A DNA stretch of 64,000 bases from Chinchilla lanigera (GCF_000276665.1 NW_004955425.1:27292969-27356968), one strand, 5' to 3'; shown: positions 12,150 to 23,412, counted from the stretch's first letter. Made by a program: numbers and translations. Notes: a model not told the origin generated them from the letters alone.

Positions 12150-12790
12150 ACAGAATTCTTTAGATCTTGCAAAACTAAAACTCTCTGTCCCTTCCATGAT
12201 AACTGTTCACTCCTGCCTTCCCCAAGCCTTGGCAGCTACCATTCTGCTTTATTTCTGTGAATTTGACTGCACTAGGTAACTCATGGAAGTGGAATCATAC
12301 AATCTTTTTCCTTTTGCATCTAGCTTATTTCACTTAGCATACAATCCTCAGGGTTTATTGGAGTGGCAGCACATGTTCAAATTTCATTTTTTAAAAGGCT
12401 GAACCATATTTCATCATGCATATACCACATTTTGTTTATCTACTCATCTGTCAATGGATATGTTTCAATTTAACTTTGTGTGTATGTGTCAATTTATTTT
12501 TAAGGCAACTATTTTTATGGGTTATGCACTCACATGATTCCAAGTTCAAATAGTATTTAAAAATGATGAGTTTTCTGCCTCTATCCTTCAGCCACTGAGT
12601 GCCTTTACCCACAAGCCAACAGAATTTATTTCTTGCAGATCCTTTGAGAGTTTTTTACACATGTGGAAGAAAATAGTAGCATACTACACATACTATTCTA
12701 CAACTTTCTTTTTTACTTAACATTTCTCAGAGATATCTACATACTAGAATTTATATGTATATGTGTATTACAGAATTTTTAAGAAAAACA
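12150..12790 (-). mobile_element. Old L1 remnant (3' region)
   Basis: Antisense L1 phrases 'ggaagtggaatcatacaat', 'ttatttcacttagcataca', 'ataccacattttgtttatc' and 'tcatctgtcaatggatatg' occur in the standard order. A related AT-rich part continues to about 12790 ('ttctacaactttctttttt'). Confidence 0.7.
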
Positions 12791-12799
12791 AAGAGGATG

Positions 12800-14465
12800 T
12801 AGGTAGGTACAGTACACAGAACAGCATTTATTAGAAGGGATTAGTTCGTGTGCACTTCAGCTCACATCAACTTTTCTAGTCCAGTTCCAAAGGCCCAAGA
12901 ACCAGGAGTCCTGATGTCTAAAGGCCAGAGAAGTGTGTCCTATCTCAAGCAGACAAGATTCATCCTTCATCTACCTTTTTGCACTGCTCAGGCCCTCACC
13001 AGTTTGGATGTGCCTGCCCACGGTGGCGGACAGATGTTCTTACTCAGTCTCCAATTCAAATGCTGTTTTCTCCATGAAATGCTCTCCAAGACAGATCCAG
13101 AAATAACATTTTTGGCTAGCCACTTGGGCATCCCTTGGATATGCCAACCACAATGACATATAAAATTAACCATGGCATGCATGTATACACGTACCTATGT
13201 ATCTGTGTGTATTCCACTCCATAATACATCAGTCAAACCCTCTATTGATGGACATTTATGTTGTGTATAATCTTTTGCCAATGATCCCACTAAAAAGTTA
13301 CATGCACATGTCATTTTCTACAGGTGAGACAGCAGAATGGGAAAGTGGGGCTGGGATTTTGACAGTTCCTTCCAGCTGTGCTTGGTTGGAGCTTAGTAAG
13401 TATTCCTGATGGTTTTTACTCGATCCTCGTAACCGCACTGCCTAGTACTATTCCACCCAAGACTCAAGAGAGGCAAAGCAGTTTGCTCCAGATGACAGAG
13501 CCATCAGATGGTAGAGGTTCAATTTTAAAGTTGGTACTGTGCCCGCATCTCTACTTGAATATCTTGTCACAGTCTTTCCCTGTGGTGGATTGCCTGCCTA
13601 GAATGCCCTCTGCCCACACCCAGTCTGGAGGAAGCCCACCAGGTGCCCTGCACCCGGCCCAGCAGAGAGACAAGTAGACTCCAGCCAACTACAGGTACTC
13701 TGCTTCTAGCTCAGTGCATCCTGGGAGCTTCCAGAATAGATCAAGGCAGGAGACAACAGGAAAGTACCATTCAAGGTCCTCGGTGAGGGTTGGGGCTCCA
13801 AACTTAACTTGAAGAATTTCTTCCTGTCTAGACTCCTATTCCCCCTGTCCTTGTCATCCTACTCCCTGGCCCTGCCTCTCCCTGTCACCCTCAAAGATTT
13901 CATGACCTCTGGCTTCCCCTGGGCCAGACCTTCCTCCTCGGCTGCCATGGCAACCACTCTCAGCACACTCAGTTACAGAACTGTTTCCTTGTAGATCACT
14001 ATGTGTGTCCCAAGCCAGGAGATTCTCGAGGGTGACATTTGGTATTGTTGACCCTCACCTTTGCAGCATAGTTCCTTACTCAAAGGAGGCCTCTCCTGAA
14101 GTTTGTTACTCTTACTCAGCAGCACACGGGCAGAGCCAGAAATCAAAGCTGTTGAGGAGGTAGACAGCAAGGAAGGTAAATCCAGGCTCTATAGCTTTGG
14201 CTGCAGGCTTGGGAAACGGCACTGGAGGCCCTTCTGAGGGCTGGTGTCCCAGTCTTCATGAGTGGTTACTTTACAGTCTAGATTAGAGAGTTAGGGTAGG
14301 CCACGCCCACCCAAGGGGTGCTAACACAGGCCTCACCTGTCCTGAGAGATCCATTCTGCCTACTGCACTCCGATAGATTTCTCTTTCTTCACCAGTTCCA
14401 AAGCACTTTTCCTGCATATCCTCGTACATATCCTTGGTCTGTCCTTACTGGATGTAAATTTGGCA
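12800..14465. other. Mostly unique; short L1 and MIR pieces
   Basis: A short antisense L1-like phrase is at 13195-13290 ('ctattgatggacatttatg') and a minus-strand MIR-like core at about 13420-13535 ('gatcctcgtaaccgcactg', 'aagactcaagagaggcaaag'). No gene is recognised. Confidence 0.45.
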
Positions 14466-14469
14466 TGTG

Positions 14470-14720
14470 TCTTATCTCTCCAACAACCACTAACCCTCAT
14501 ATAGCACAGTGTATATTCAATCATGAGTCCTTACAAGAGCTTATTATGATACCTTTTCTCCAGAGGAGGAAACGGTTAATGAAGGTTAATGAAGTTAATG
14601 AAGTTTTGTGTTAAAGCTAACACAAAAAGGTTAATGAAGTTGCCCAAAGTCACACATTAGTAACTGTGAGCTCCAGATTCAAAACCAGACAGCCTGGCTT
14701 CAGATTCTATGCCCTGACTC
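14470..14720 (-). repeat. MIR with local tandem expansion
   Basis: Antisense MIR phrases: 'gaggaaacggttaatgaagg' before, and 'gcccaaagtcacacattagtaactg' plus 'gacagcctggcttcagattc' after. Between them the word GTTAATGAA(G) is repeated four times (14574-14639), which MIR does not normally have. Confidence 0.65.
14604..14627. repeat. Perfect 10-bp hairpin
   Basis: TTTTGTGTTA, a four-base loop AAGC, then the exact inverse TAACACAAAA. It sits inside the tandem GTTAATGAA expansion of the MIR above. Confidence 0.9.
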
Positions 14721-15328
14721 AAAGTCCCAAAGTCCTTCAAAGGTCACATTCTCACCCACTCCCCACCTGCCTGTGGACCTCAGCACAGTAGTACAAATCC
14801 TGGTCACATCCCTTGGAGAATGGCAGCTAATTCAGACTCAGCACGTACAGGGCAATGTTATAGTTTAGGTTAGCAGCCACCTGGGTTTCAAAACAGTGTT
14901 AGCTCTTCTTATCCTCTTACGGCTTTCATGGTCAAGGCCGTCTTTCAGTATATATCATGTCCTACAGCTCTTCTCATTGTCTGCTTTCTGTAGATTTGTG
15001 CTGATGTGTCCCCGTAACAAGAGAAACAAGCTCTTTTTCCCCGGGTTGTTGTGTGTGTGTCTGTGTGTGTGTGTTTTCATGAGTAAAGACATGGCAGACA
15101 CTGTATCTGATAAAGTTTGACTAACCTGAAGCCCTTGAACCAAGCCTTTCCAGTATTTCCTCCAGTCTAGAAAGAAAAGGGTACAGAACAGGCGGGCGGC
15201 CAGTTGCAAGAAGCCTTGGGTCTCTGGAGAACCTTAGGTGGGGTGGGAGAAGGCGATGATTAGCTTCACAAATCAGCAGGGATTTATACAGTATATCTCT
15301 GCCCTCTCATTCACTTATATTTCTTAGG

Positions 15329-15380
15329 CAAGAAGAGAGGGAGGGGAAGGAGAGATGGAAGAAAGGGAGGGAAGAGAAGA
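15329..15380 (+). repeat. Polypurine tract
   Basis: About 50 bases of nearly pure A/G (AAGAGAGGGAGGGG type) with a single T, followed by a degenerate CAGA run. Confidence 0.8.
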
Positions 15381-15439
15381 CAGATAGACACAGACAGACG
15401 AGCCTCCTGAGGGCACATGAATGTAGTCTGGAAGCAGGA

Positions 15440-16350
15440 ATTTCTATTCAGCTCCTGTCCTCCGGGTGCAGCCATCAGAGCTGTCCCTCCATAAATCAGG
15501 CCCGTGGGATTTGCTTTGCATTAAGCAAAGAGTGTGTGCTAGGAGTGTGTGTATTGTCATCTGGAAGCGCGTTGCAGCATTCTACTGTCAGGAAGGCAGA
15601 CCCCGAGGACTCTGAGGTTCTCAATTAGCCTTCACTGCTGGGCTTGGCACCATCAGGCCTGCACACGAGTGATTTATGCAGGGCTGGAAGGAAAGCAGGC
15701 TGCGTTCAGTTATTGCTCAGCCTGTGCCTCCTGCCGGGAGCCAGCTGGGGAAACACCCGTGTGGGCTGCTCAGGTTTGCATATTGATTTGCGAAGTCTCC
15801 CACAGATCTGAATGTCATGGCTGGTCTGGTATTCAAAGTTTAAATTCCTTGATTCGGGTCAACTCTTTTGTGCAAACCAAACCTGATGACAGTCTGTGGA
15901 GAATGAGGAAGGAGGAAGGCAGAGCCTAAAATGACATGACAGATCTTCAAACAAAGAAATCAAAACTCACATATTTGCAGAAATCACCTGCAAGGTCAAC
16001 ACAGGCATTTTTCCTGCTCAGAAAAATGGAGTATGGGAACTTCCCTTAGCAACTCCAGACCTTACGGGACCTTCTTTGCCTGCCTGAGGAATAGCAAGAT
16101 CTGTGTACAGTGTTTGGATATGGTTTTGTTTTTTTTTTGAAGGTGGATTTAATTTTTGGAAGCTGTCAAAAATAATTCGGAGCCAAGTCTGGTGAACCAG
16201 ACCAGTAATCAAGTTGGCTGATATCATTTGGGACTTGAAACCGAAAAGCTTCATTATCCAGTAATGTATCTAATTTTCCTCCGGTACCAGCTCTGAAGAC
16301 CTCCAACAAGAATAACAGAGCTGTTTTTCCCACCACACTAATGCCAAGTT
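15440..16350. promoter_or_regulatory. Repeat-free block, candidate enhancer
   Basis: Free of recognisable repeats, of balanced composition and rich in factor-like words: a 17-base inverted repeat CTTTGCATTAAGCAAAG at 15514-15530, octamer-like TTTGCATA at 15776, TTCAAAG words, and TAAT-bearing 'cattatccagtaatg' near 16252. These are the look of a conserved non-coding element. Conservation itself cannot be seen from one genome, so this is an inference. Confidence 0.3.
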
Positions 16351-16359
16351 TGAAGGACC

Positions 16360-17495
16360 AGCATTTACTTTGCTAAATAGGTTGTGGATTATTTGTTCTT
16401 TTTTTTTAATCAACCTTATTTTGTGAAACCATACACATACATGTTAAAACTCCCCCTCCTGCATGTGATTTTGTTGGCACACAAGCGTATTAACGAGCAC
16501 TATTTTTCCTGTATTTATCACAGGCCATTCATTTATTTCAATAGTCCACCACTGCCCCTGTGTTTTCCTTGGCCGCCATCCAGTTCCTAAATGTACTGCC
16601 GAACAAGGAGCAAGTAGTTTATCATAACACGGGCCTGGGATTAGTGTTGAGAAAAGTAGAGGGAGGTCGCATCTGAGCTGCCGGCCAGGGCTGGAATTCA
16701 CTCTGGGCTTCGTTTCCCTCCAAGCCAGCGTCTGCCGGGGAGGTCATCCTGTGCAGCTCAGCTCATTCCACTGTGACCAACTGGACCCTGCACTGTGCGG
16801 GGCACTGGGCTTGGCCCAGCAGAAGGTTGAAAGAGGAGAACACGGTTGCTACCTTTTGATAACGATAACAAAAAAAAAGTGCTGTGAAAGAGGCGCAAAT
16901 AAAATGCCATCGGGTGGGGGATGTGCAGAGGGAAAGGTCCAGTGGCAGAGACAGAAAAAGGTGCACAGAAGGAGGTGGCATTTGAGAAGCAGACCACAGA
17001 GGGTGGCATCAGCAGGGTGGCTGCAGCCCTGGTCTGCGCAGAGTCTGTGCTGCCCGCTCAACCTTCTTCTGAGACCTGAGGTCTCTGCCAACGCCGACAG
17101 CCAGGCTGCTTCTGCATATGAGATTACAGCATTAGGTGAGAAGTTAATCACAAACATGAATCAGGCTTGTTTTTCCCTTCTAAGCTTGCCAGGGAGTGGG
17201 CCAGGCCCCTCGCTGCATGTACAGGAAGTCATACTGGGGGGAAACATGAAGCCAGCCATTTCTCACCAGGGCCGAGCTGTTACCTGTGTCTTAAGATTAC
17301 AGGGGAATTTATTATGTTACAAAGGAAGAGAATCCCTCGGCATGGCAGGCAGGAAGAAGCGTTTCATGGGCCAACTGCTTCTTCAGTTCCACCCAGGCTG
17401 CGACCACTGGGCAGTGTCTTGTTTCAGAGAGCCCCACCCCCACCCCAGCTCTGTAGCTGCTCAGGAACTAACCTGCATTTGGGTCAGAAACCCTT
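16360..17495. other. Unique sequence with a 255-codon open frame
   Basis: The longest open frame of the window runs + strand 16751-17518. Its 3' end runs into a B1-dID SINE, and the opposite strand is also partly open (16758-17157). The predicted product has no signal peptide, domain or repeat that I recognise. A frame of this length is not expected often by chance, but the SINE-derived end and lack of protein character argue against a real gene. Not called as CDS. Confidence 0.35.
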
Positions 17496-17496
17496 T

Positions 17497-17691
17497 CTGG
17501 GCCAGGCATGGTGTGTGACTCCAGTATTCTGGGAGGCTGAGACAGGAAGATGACAAGTTTGAGTCTAGCCTGGGCAGTTTAATGACTTAGGAAGACCCTG
17601 TCTCAAAATATAAAGATTTTAAAAACATGTGGGGATGTAGTTCAGTGAAAAGGCCCTGGGTTTAATCTTTAGTACTGAAACAAGAAATAGT
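17497..17691 (+). repeat. B1-dID composite SINE
   Basis: A 7SL-derived part (GCCAGGCATGGTG ... 'gggaggctgagacagga' ... 'gaccctgtctcaaaa') is joined to a tRNA-like part ('gggatgtagttcagtg', 'ccctgggtttaatctt'). The short duplication AACCCTTT is on both sides (17489-17496, 17692-17699 with one shift). Confidence 0.8.
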
Positions 17692-17932
17692 AACCCTTTT
17701 TGGCAAAGGTTTCTGTTCTCTCTCCTTTCTCCCAGCCCAGAATAGCCAGCTAATGCAGAAAACCCACTTCTCATCCCAACCAGGAGGACTGGGGTTGTGC
17801 TCTATGGTTCTATCAAAAGCCCTTCTCTCTCTGGCCCTCTTCTAGAATGTCCCACACTCTCAATTACCCTTATGCTTCCTCACAGTCTCACTACTTCAGT
17901 TCTAGAGTGGTCTGCTTGTCACCTCATATATG

Positions 17933-17968
17933 CCAAGTAACTGTTACTTTCCAAGTAACTGTTACTTT
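17933..17968. repeat. Perfect 18-bp tandem duplication of a palindromic unit
   Basis: CCAAGTAACTGTTACTTT occurs twice head to tail. Each unit contains the near-perfect palindrome AAGTAAC-T-GTTACTT. Confidence 0.9.
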
Positions 17969-17969
17969 C

Positions 17970-20900
17970 ACAGACAGGGGATGCTGTCCGTCTCCCAGTG
18001 CTGTGGAGAACTGCATGGGCCTCTGTTTTCAAATTTCAGCATTGGCACGCCTTTATCTTGATGCTGAACCAAGCCAGGCAGCCTTTTAGAAAATACCACG
18101 CCTGGCTCAAAGACATACATTACGAACTATGTATTTCCCTACCTTCTAATTTCTCGTTGTGAAATTCTGAGTCACAGATCTTAAAAAGAAAGGCCTCAAG
18201 ATCTCACCAGAACCTTCATAAATCTCAGTAGGGAGTGAGTACTGCAAAGTGTTTCATTCCTTCCTTTCCTTCGTTTTTCCTTAGAGCACTGAATTACTAC
18301 GTGCAACTAATTAATCAGAAAACTTCAGTGACTTTGACTTCATAGGTCATTGCACAAGCCTACTAATGTTCAAGAAATTCCATGTAACTCTGGGTTTGAA
18401 TGTCACATCTATTTATGTAGCAAAGGGAGTCTGGTTCTTTTTTTTCCTTCTGCCCCAAGAAAGTTTCATCTGGGAAACAGGCGCTAGGGAGTGCTAGAAC
18501 CAACGGGGTTTCTTGCTATGGAAACTGAAAGCAAATCTGTCCCGCAGCTGGCCGCACACTGAAGTGGACTTTGGCAGCTTGTTCTAGAAAGGAGAATTCC
18601 CAAAGGAAGGGCACAGTCCAGAGGAAGATGAAAAGAACATGCAGGAAACGGCATAAACATTGGCATAAAAATAATTCAACCACGATTTCTCTCCTAGCAA
18701 ACACAGCTGCTCAGGTAACATCCAGACAATGTGTGTGACAGACACTGACGTGTGCTGTTTTAATGAGGTAGCACGTGCACCAGAGGTTAGGGACAGACAT
18801 TCCCTAATATCAAAATCACTTGTTACCAACGAAGCCCATGCTTCTATCCGCACAAAGTCCAATGGAAAAGGAAAAAGGTCACATGCATCCGCGCACACGC
18901 ACATTCACACGTGCACACTCACACACTCACCCGAGACGTGGATGAACAAGCATGCTGTCTTGGCCCTGTCCTGGTGTCTTTCAAAGCTTATTTTTTTCTC
19001 AAGCCTGTTTTTATTTTCAACATAATTAAACACATTAGCAGACTAGCTTGGGCAGGACTTGAGGCAGACTGTGGGGCTGGCATCTCTGAATGAAGGGGGG
19101 GAAAAGGAAGTGCCAGGGTTGGGCGCAGGGCAGGAAAGGGTGCAAGGGGTGGAGGTGAGGGAGTCGAGCATGCGCACTAACACTTCCACAAATGCCTGTG
19201 CCATGCAGAGCTGAAGCCTGGCTTCAGGAGCCAAATCCACAGAAATCTATGGAGCTAGTGTCCCTGTGCCACGGTACACTCAGCTTGGGACCCAGGGGAT
19301 GGATGGGGAACATTCTGTGACACAGTGACAGATGAGAAGATCTGGCAGTCACCAGAGCTTCTAGCTTTCAGGTCACACTCGAAAACAACCCCTGTTATAT
19401 TGAAGTCACGCTGCATCCTTTGAAATCCCACCCCCGCCCTCCCGGAAGCTGCGGGAAGTTTCCGGAAGTTCCCAGAGTGAAGGCGCCTCCATGCTCATCC
19501 GGATTCTTACGGGGTGCAGCCCTGCTGCTCTCAGGCGGGGGGGACTGTATCATACTATCCTCACAGGATTCTAGGGCAGGAATTAGACCTCTGCTTCTGA
19601 AGGATGGATTGTTAAAATGCTAAGGGGCATTTCTCCTCAGAAAATGGAAATAAATTTCCATAAAGTTTTCATCACTTTTCCAGGTCCTTCCCACCTGGGC
19701 ACCAAGCTGTGTTCTAGTTTTTTAGGCACAGAGCCTCCGTTTAAGTGATGGGACACAGAGAGCTCCCAGGTTGGTAGTCTGTGGAGCCAACATGTCTGGA
19801 AGTTCACACTGATTGCCACATCTGGGCAGAACGAATGGCATGCTGCACACCTCCCTTCTGGCCCTGTTTGGCACCGTCTGCACTGCCCAGCAGCAACTGG
19901 ACACACGTCAGTAGGAGGATGTGGCCAGTATTCCACACATGAGGAATCAGACCTCTGTCCAGAGACGTTTTGCCTCTCCACCAAGGGAGGTGGCTGCAGA
20001 ATGGGAAAAAACCTTGCAGACTTCCCAAAGGATCTCGAGGAGAGTGCAGCCACTAAAGGGCCTGCAAACCTCAGAGGGCCCAGCACTTTGTTAGATGTGC
20101 AGGATGCAAGTCCAAGCACGGGCAGCTCCCTCCTCATGCAAAATTCACAACAGTATCGATCCATCAAGCATGATTCCCCAGTTGGAAGAAGCTTTTAGTG
20201 TGTGTGAATGCTGAGGAGGCCGAGCTGGTGCAGAGAGAAAGGCTGAAGATCAAGAAGAGGGTGGGAAAGAGATCCACGAAGAAGCAGGAAGCTGCACACC
20301 AGCGAGCAAGCAGAGGGGTGGTCACAACGGTGCTGCTATGGGAGGAAGGGTGAAAGCCAAGGCTATGGCCCTTGGGGCTACAGGTTTGCTGTTGATGGCG
20401 AAGGAGTCTAATTCTGTCCTGATTCTGTGTGCAAACAAGAGCTGCTTCGTCCAAGTGTTTACGGGGCTGCAACTGGAGAAGGGACAAAGAGAATGATGGT
20501 GAGAGGCCAGGATTCCGAATGGAACAAAGCTGTGTGACAGCTTACATTTGTGTGGGGGCCCCTCCCCCATTTTTCAAAACTTTTCTCTTTAGGGTGCTTA
20601 GAGTTGACCAGAGAAGCTGGAAAATATCCCAGGGATGAGACCTTGTGGAGTTCCCAGAGAGGACAGGCCCAGCAGATTCCAGAAACTTCGGACATAAACT
20701 GCCCCTCAGCCCCAAGAGTCTCTGGGGACAATGGAGGAGCAGTCTCAGCCGGGCCTGGTGTAATGCCTGCTAGTTAGTAAGGACAGATGCCAGGGGGAGC
20801 TGCTGCCTTACACATTCTGTGTGCTCCCTGGAGCATCTCTGCTCAGATTTGCCCTTTCTCTCTGCATGGAAAAGTATAATAGTGTGTGCCCAGTTATTTC

Positions 20901-21185
20901 AAATGAAAACTGCTTGTATTTAGTGGTAAGGGCTCTTCTTTTCATAACGCTGTGTCTACTACCCCTCACACCACACTTGGTACAGCGGTAACACAACAAA
21001 AACTGAATGAAAGAATGAATAAGTGACTTCACAAGAAGGTATCTGTAAAGATGGGGAAATAGTTTGCAAATGACTTTAAAAGTCCGTTGTCACAATTACT
21101 ACTACCTCTTAACTGCTAGGGATTAAAGGATTAATTTGACATGTGAATCAAAGTCTTTATTTTGGGGGGGAGGGGAACATTACAG
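17970..21185. other. Unique sequence, no gene seen
   Basis: No named repeat except a degenerate CA/CACG run at 18888-18935 and a short B1-like start at 20750-20772 ('gccgggcctggtgtaatgcc'). Open frames around 19637-20638 overlap on both strands and are not recognised. A TTCCGGAA palindrome (ETS-like) is at 19460. Confidence 0.4.
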
Positions 21186-21189
21186 CTCT

Positions 21190-21700
21190 AAAACCGTACA
21201 TGAAAATTTTACTACCTCACGTATGATCGTGTCTCGTTGTGGTTTTAATTTGTGTTTCTCTTACGGCTGGCAATGTTGAATATCTTTTCATATGTTTCTC
21301 TGCCATGTCCATATCCTCTCCTTTATGTCTTTTGCTCATTTTCTAGTTGGATTTTGATTGGTTTTTACTATGGACATTTTGAAGTGGTGGAATAATCCCT
21401 CTTTCCAGGCTTCAGCAGGGCCACATGTGGCCCTTTGATTTCTTTGAATGTTTCAGAACAAATGAGATACATGGATGTCAGATGCCTACATATTATGAAA
21501 TTTCACTTATCGTAGAAATGGTTCACTGTTCACTGCTGTCTTTGTAAGGGCTTTTAAAATATAACCAACAATATATCATCATACTTAATTTAGCAATAAT
21601 TCCGTATAATCATCTAATATTTCAGATTTACATTCCTCTTTTTTCCTCAAAGATATATTTTAATAGGTGGTTGATCTGAGTCAGAATTCATTTAAGAACA
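21190..21700 (-). mobile_element. Old L1 remnant
   Basis: Antisense L1 phrases 'tcgttgtggttttaatttgtg', 'atgttgaatatcttttcata' and 'cttttgctcattttctagttgg' match the L1M 3' region in order up to about 21370. The rest to 21700 is AT-rich and probably continues it. Confidence 0.6.
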
Positions 21701-21737
21701 ATTGTATTTAGTGTCACTTTCCGGCTTTTTCTTTCTT

Positions 21738-21835
21738 TCTTTTTTTTTTTTTTTTTTTTTTCAGTTCTGGGGATCAAATCCAGGGTCTTGCATATGCTAT
21801 GCAAGTATTTTGCAGCTGAGCAACACTCCAGCCCC
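21738..21835 (-). repeat. ID SINE, reversed
   Basis: Starts with a T run (the poly-A tail read backwards), then 'cagttctggggatcaaatcc' and 'gcagctgagcaacactccag', the inverse of the ID B and A boxes. Old: several box positions are changed. Confidence 0.75.
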
Positions 21836-21864
21836 TTGTCTGCTTTTTTGTTAGGTGTCCCCCC

Positions 21865-21865
<1 letters not shown>

Positions 21866-21901
<36 letters not shown>
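21866..21901. repeat. (CA)n microsatellite
   Basis: About 18 uninterrupted AC units. Confidence 0.95.
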
Positions 21902-21903
<2 letters not shown>

Positions 21904-22380
21904 ACTTATTTAAGAAAGTGGATCATTTGTGCCCTGGACTAAATTGGATTTGGCTAATTGCTTCCTTGTTGTGTCATTTAACTTGTTTTTCTAATTGTTT
22001 CCTCTAAATTGATGGTAAATTCAGCAGCTTTGTTAGATTTGAGTTTAAGTTTTTTGATAAAAATCCTTTATACAGGTATTATGTGTGACTTGGTATCACA
22101 TCATGAATCCTGTGTTCAGTTGTCCCACTGTCCTACTACTCAGTTTGATCTGTGGGTTCAGGTACTGTCAGCTCTATCCCTATTCTGGCCTTTAAAAATT
22201 TATATGAATGTTTCACCTAATCACAACCAGTGTTGCTTAGACTGTTGCCTACATGCAATATTTCATTTGGAATGATGAAACAGTGATTTTTCCAATTTAG
22301 TTATTCTGCATTTGTTAGCTGTACTGTCAGGAGCTGTCAGGCTTTTTCATGCTTTTTGTTTTTCATGAGTATAGTTTGAT

Positions 22381-22415
22381 GGGGGTATAGCTCAGTGGTA
22401 GAGCATTTGACTGCA
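22381..22415 (+). pseudogene. 5' half of tRNA-Cys (GCA) inserted as a retropseudogene
   Basis: The 35 bases match the 5' half of vertebrate tRNA-Cys: acceptor GGGGGTA, D arm with A box TAGCTCAGTGGTAGAGC, then the 5' anticodon stem TTTGA and loop CTGCA. It stops inside the anticodon loop (position 34-36), with no 3' half and no poly-A tail. A perfect 15-bp direct repeat CATGAGTATAGTTTG flanks it (22364-22378 and 22414-22428; the final CA can belong to either). This is what an L1-mediated insertion of a cleaved tRNA half would leave. Two extra bases (AT, 22379-22380) precede it. It differs clearly from the ID SINE head (GGGGCTGGGGAT). Confidence 0.85.
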
Positions 22416-22529
22416 TGAGTATAGTTTGGGAAGAAAGGGCAGGAAAATCAAAGACTTTGAATCCTTCATTCTACCATCCATCCAATGTTGACATCTTGGT
22501 CATTCCTTTTAGATAATTTTTTATACCTC

Positions 22530-23412
22530 TGTAGTGGATTGATAACTTGTGCTCAACTTGTAACACCCAGCTGAACTGAACCAATGTGATTGGGTGTGGG
22601 AGGTCCACCTGAGGACTGTTGCTGGCAGCATAAGAGGCAGACATGGAGAAGAAGGGAAGCTGTTGGGAGCTGTTGCGGCTGTTGGTTTTCCTGGGTCTGC
22701 TGTTGGATCTTTTGAAGGACCTTGTCATGCTAGCTTTCCTGATGAATTCAGTTGTTCTCATCTTCAAAGGAGCTCAGGACCTTGGTATTACTAGGAATGG
22801 CTATGGTTCATTTGGGGGGAGGAGTTCTGGTCCTTGATTTGAGCATTGCTTCCTGGCTCCAGAGGGGAAGACAGTGCACTGCTCAGTCTCCCAGAGAAGC
22901 TTGTTGTACTGGCTTTCCTGATAACAGCTCAGCTGTTCTCATCATCAGAGGAGCTTGGGACCTCACTATTGCTGAGGATGGCTGTAATACCTTTCAGGGG
23001 AGCTCTAGTTCTTACTTTGAGCATCAATTCCTGGTTTCAGTACAGATCTCTCAGCTTGCTAGCAGAGATCCTTCATCCCGCTGGCACAGACTTTTTGGCT
23101 TCCACCACTGACCTTTGGGCCCTGCTAGCACAGATCTGTGAAGCAGGCCTCCATGAAGCATTGTCATGGGCTGTTGGCCTCTGGTTGGACTTGTGGGAGG
23201 CACTGTTATGGGCTCTAGGCCTTCAGCTAGACTCATGCAGGAAATTACCATGGGATCCAGGCCCTCAGCTGGATTCTTTGTTCTTTAGTATGTGGACAGA
23301 TTTCCTGCATTCTTTTTGTATATGACTCTTTGGGTGATTATTATAAAATAATTCTATACGCTGTGTGGCCTGTATTAAATTGTTCCCTCTTGCAAAACCC
23401 CAAACTACAACA
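22530..23412 (+). mobile_element. Solo LTR, MaLR/ERVL-like, copy A (883 bp)
   Basis: Starts TGTAGTGGATTGATAAC and ends CTACAACA, with near-matching 5-bp flanks ACCTC (22525-22529) and GCCTC (23413-23417). It is a paralogue of the element at 45311. The start (TGT-GTGGATTGA...GTGTCAACTTG) resembles rodent MT-type MaLR LTRs. Compared with copy B it has an internal duplication of about 179 bp (CTTGTCATGCTAGC at 22721 and CTTGTTGTACTGGC at 22900). A 159-codon leucine-rich open frame (22846-23325) lies wholly inside and looks like a by-product of the repeats. No internal retroviral genes are attached. Confidence 0.75.
23159..23284 (+). repeat. Three 42-bp tandem units inside the LTR
   Basis: Units start at 23159 (CATTGTCATGGG), 23201 (CACTGTTATGGG) and 23243 (AATTACCATGGG), each continuing '..ctaggcc/caggccctcagctggat'. 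The period keeps one reading frame open. The same triplet is present in copy B from 45724. Confidence 0.85.
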
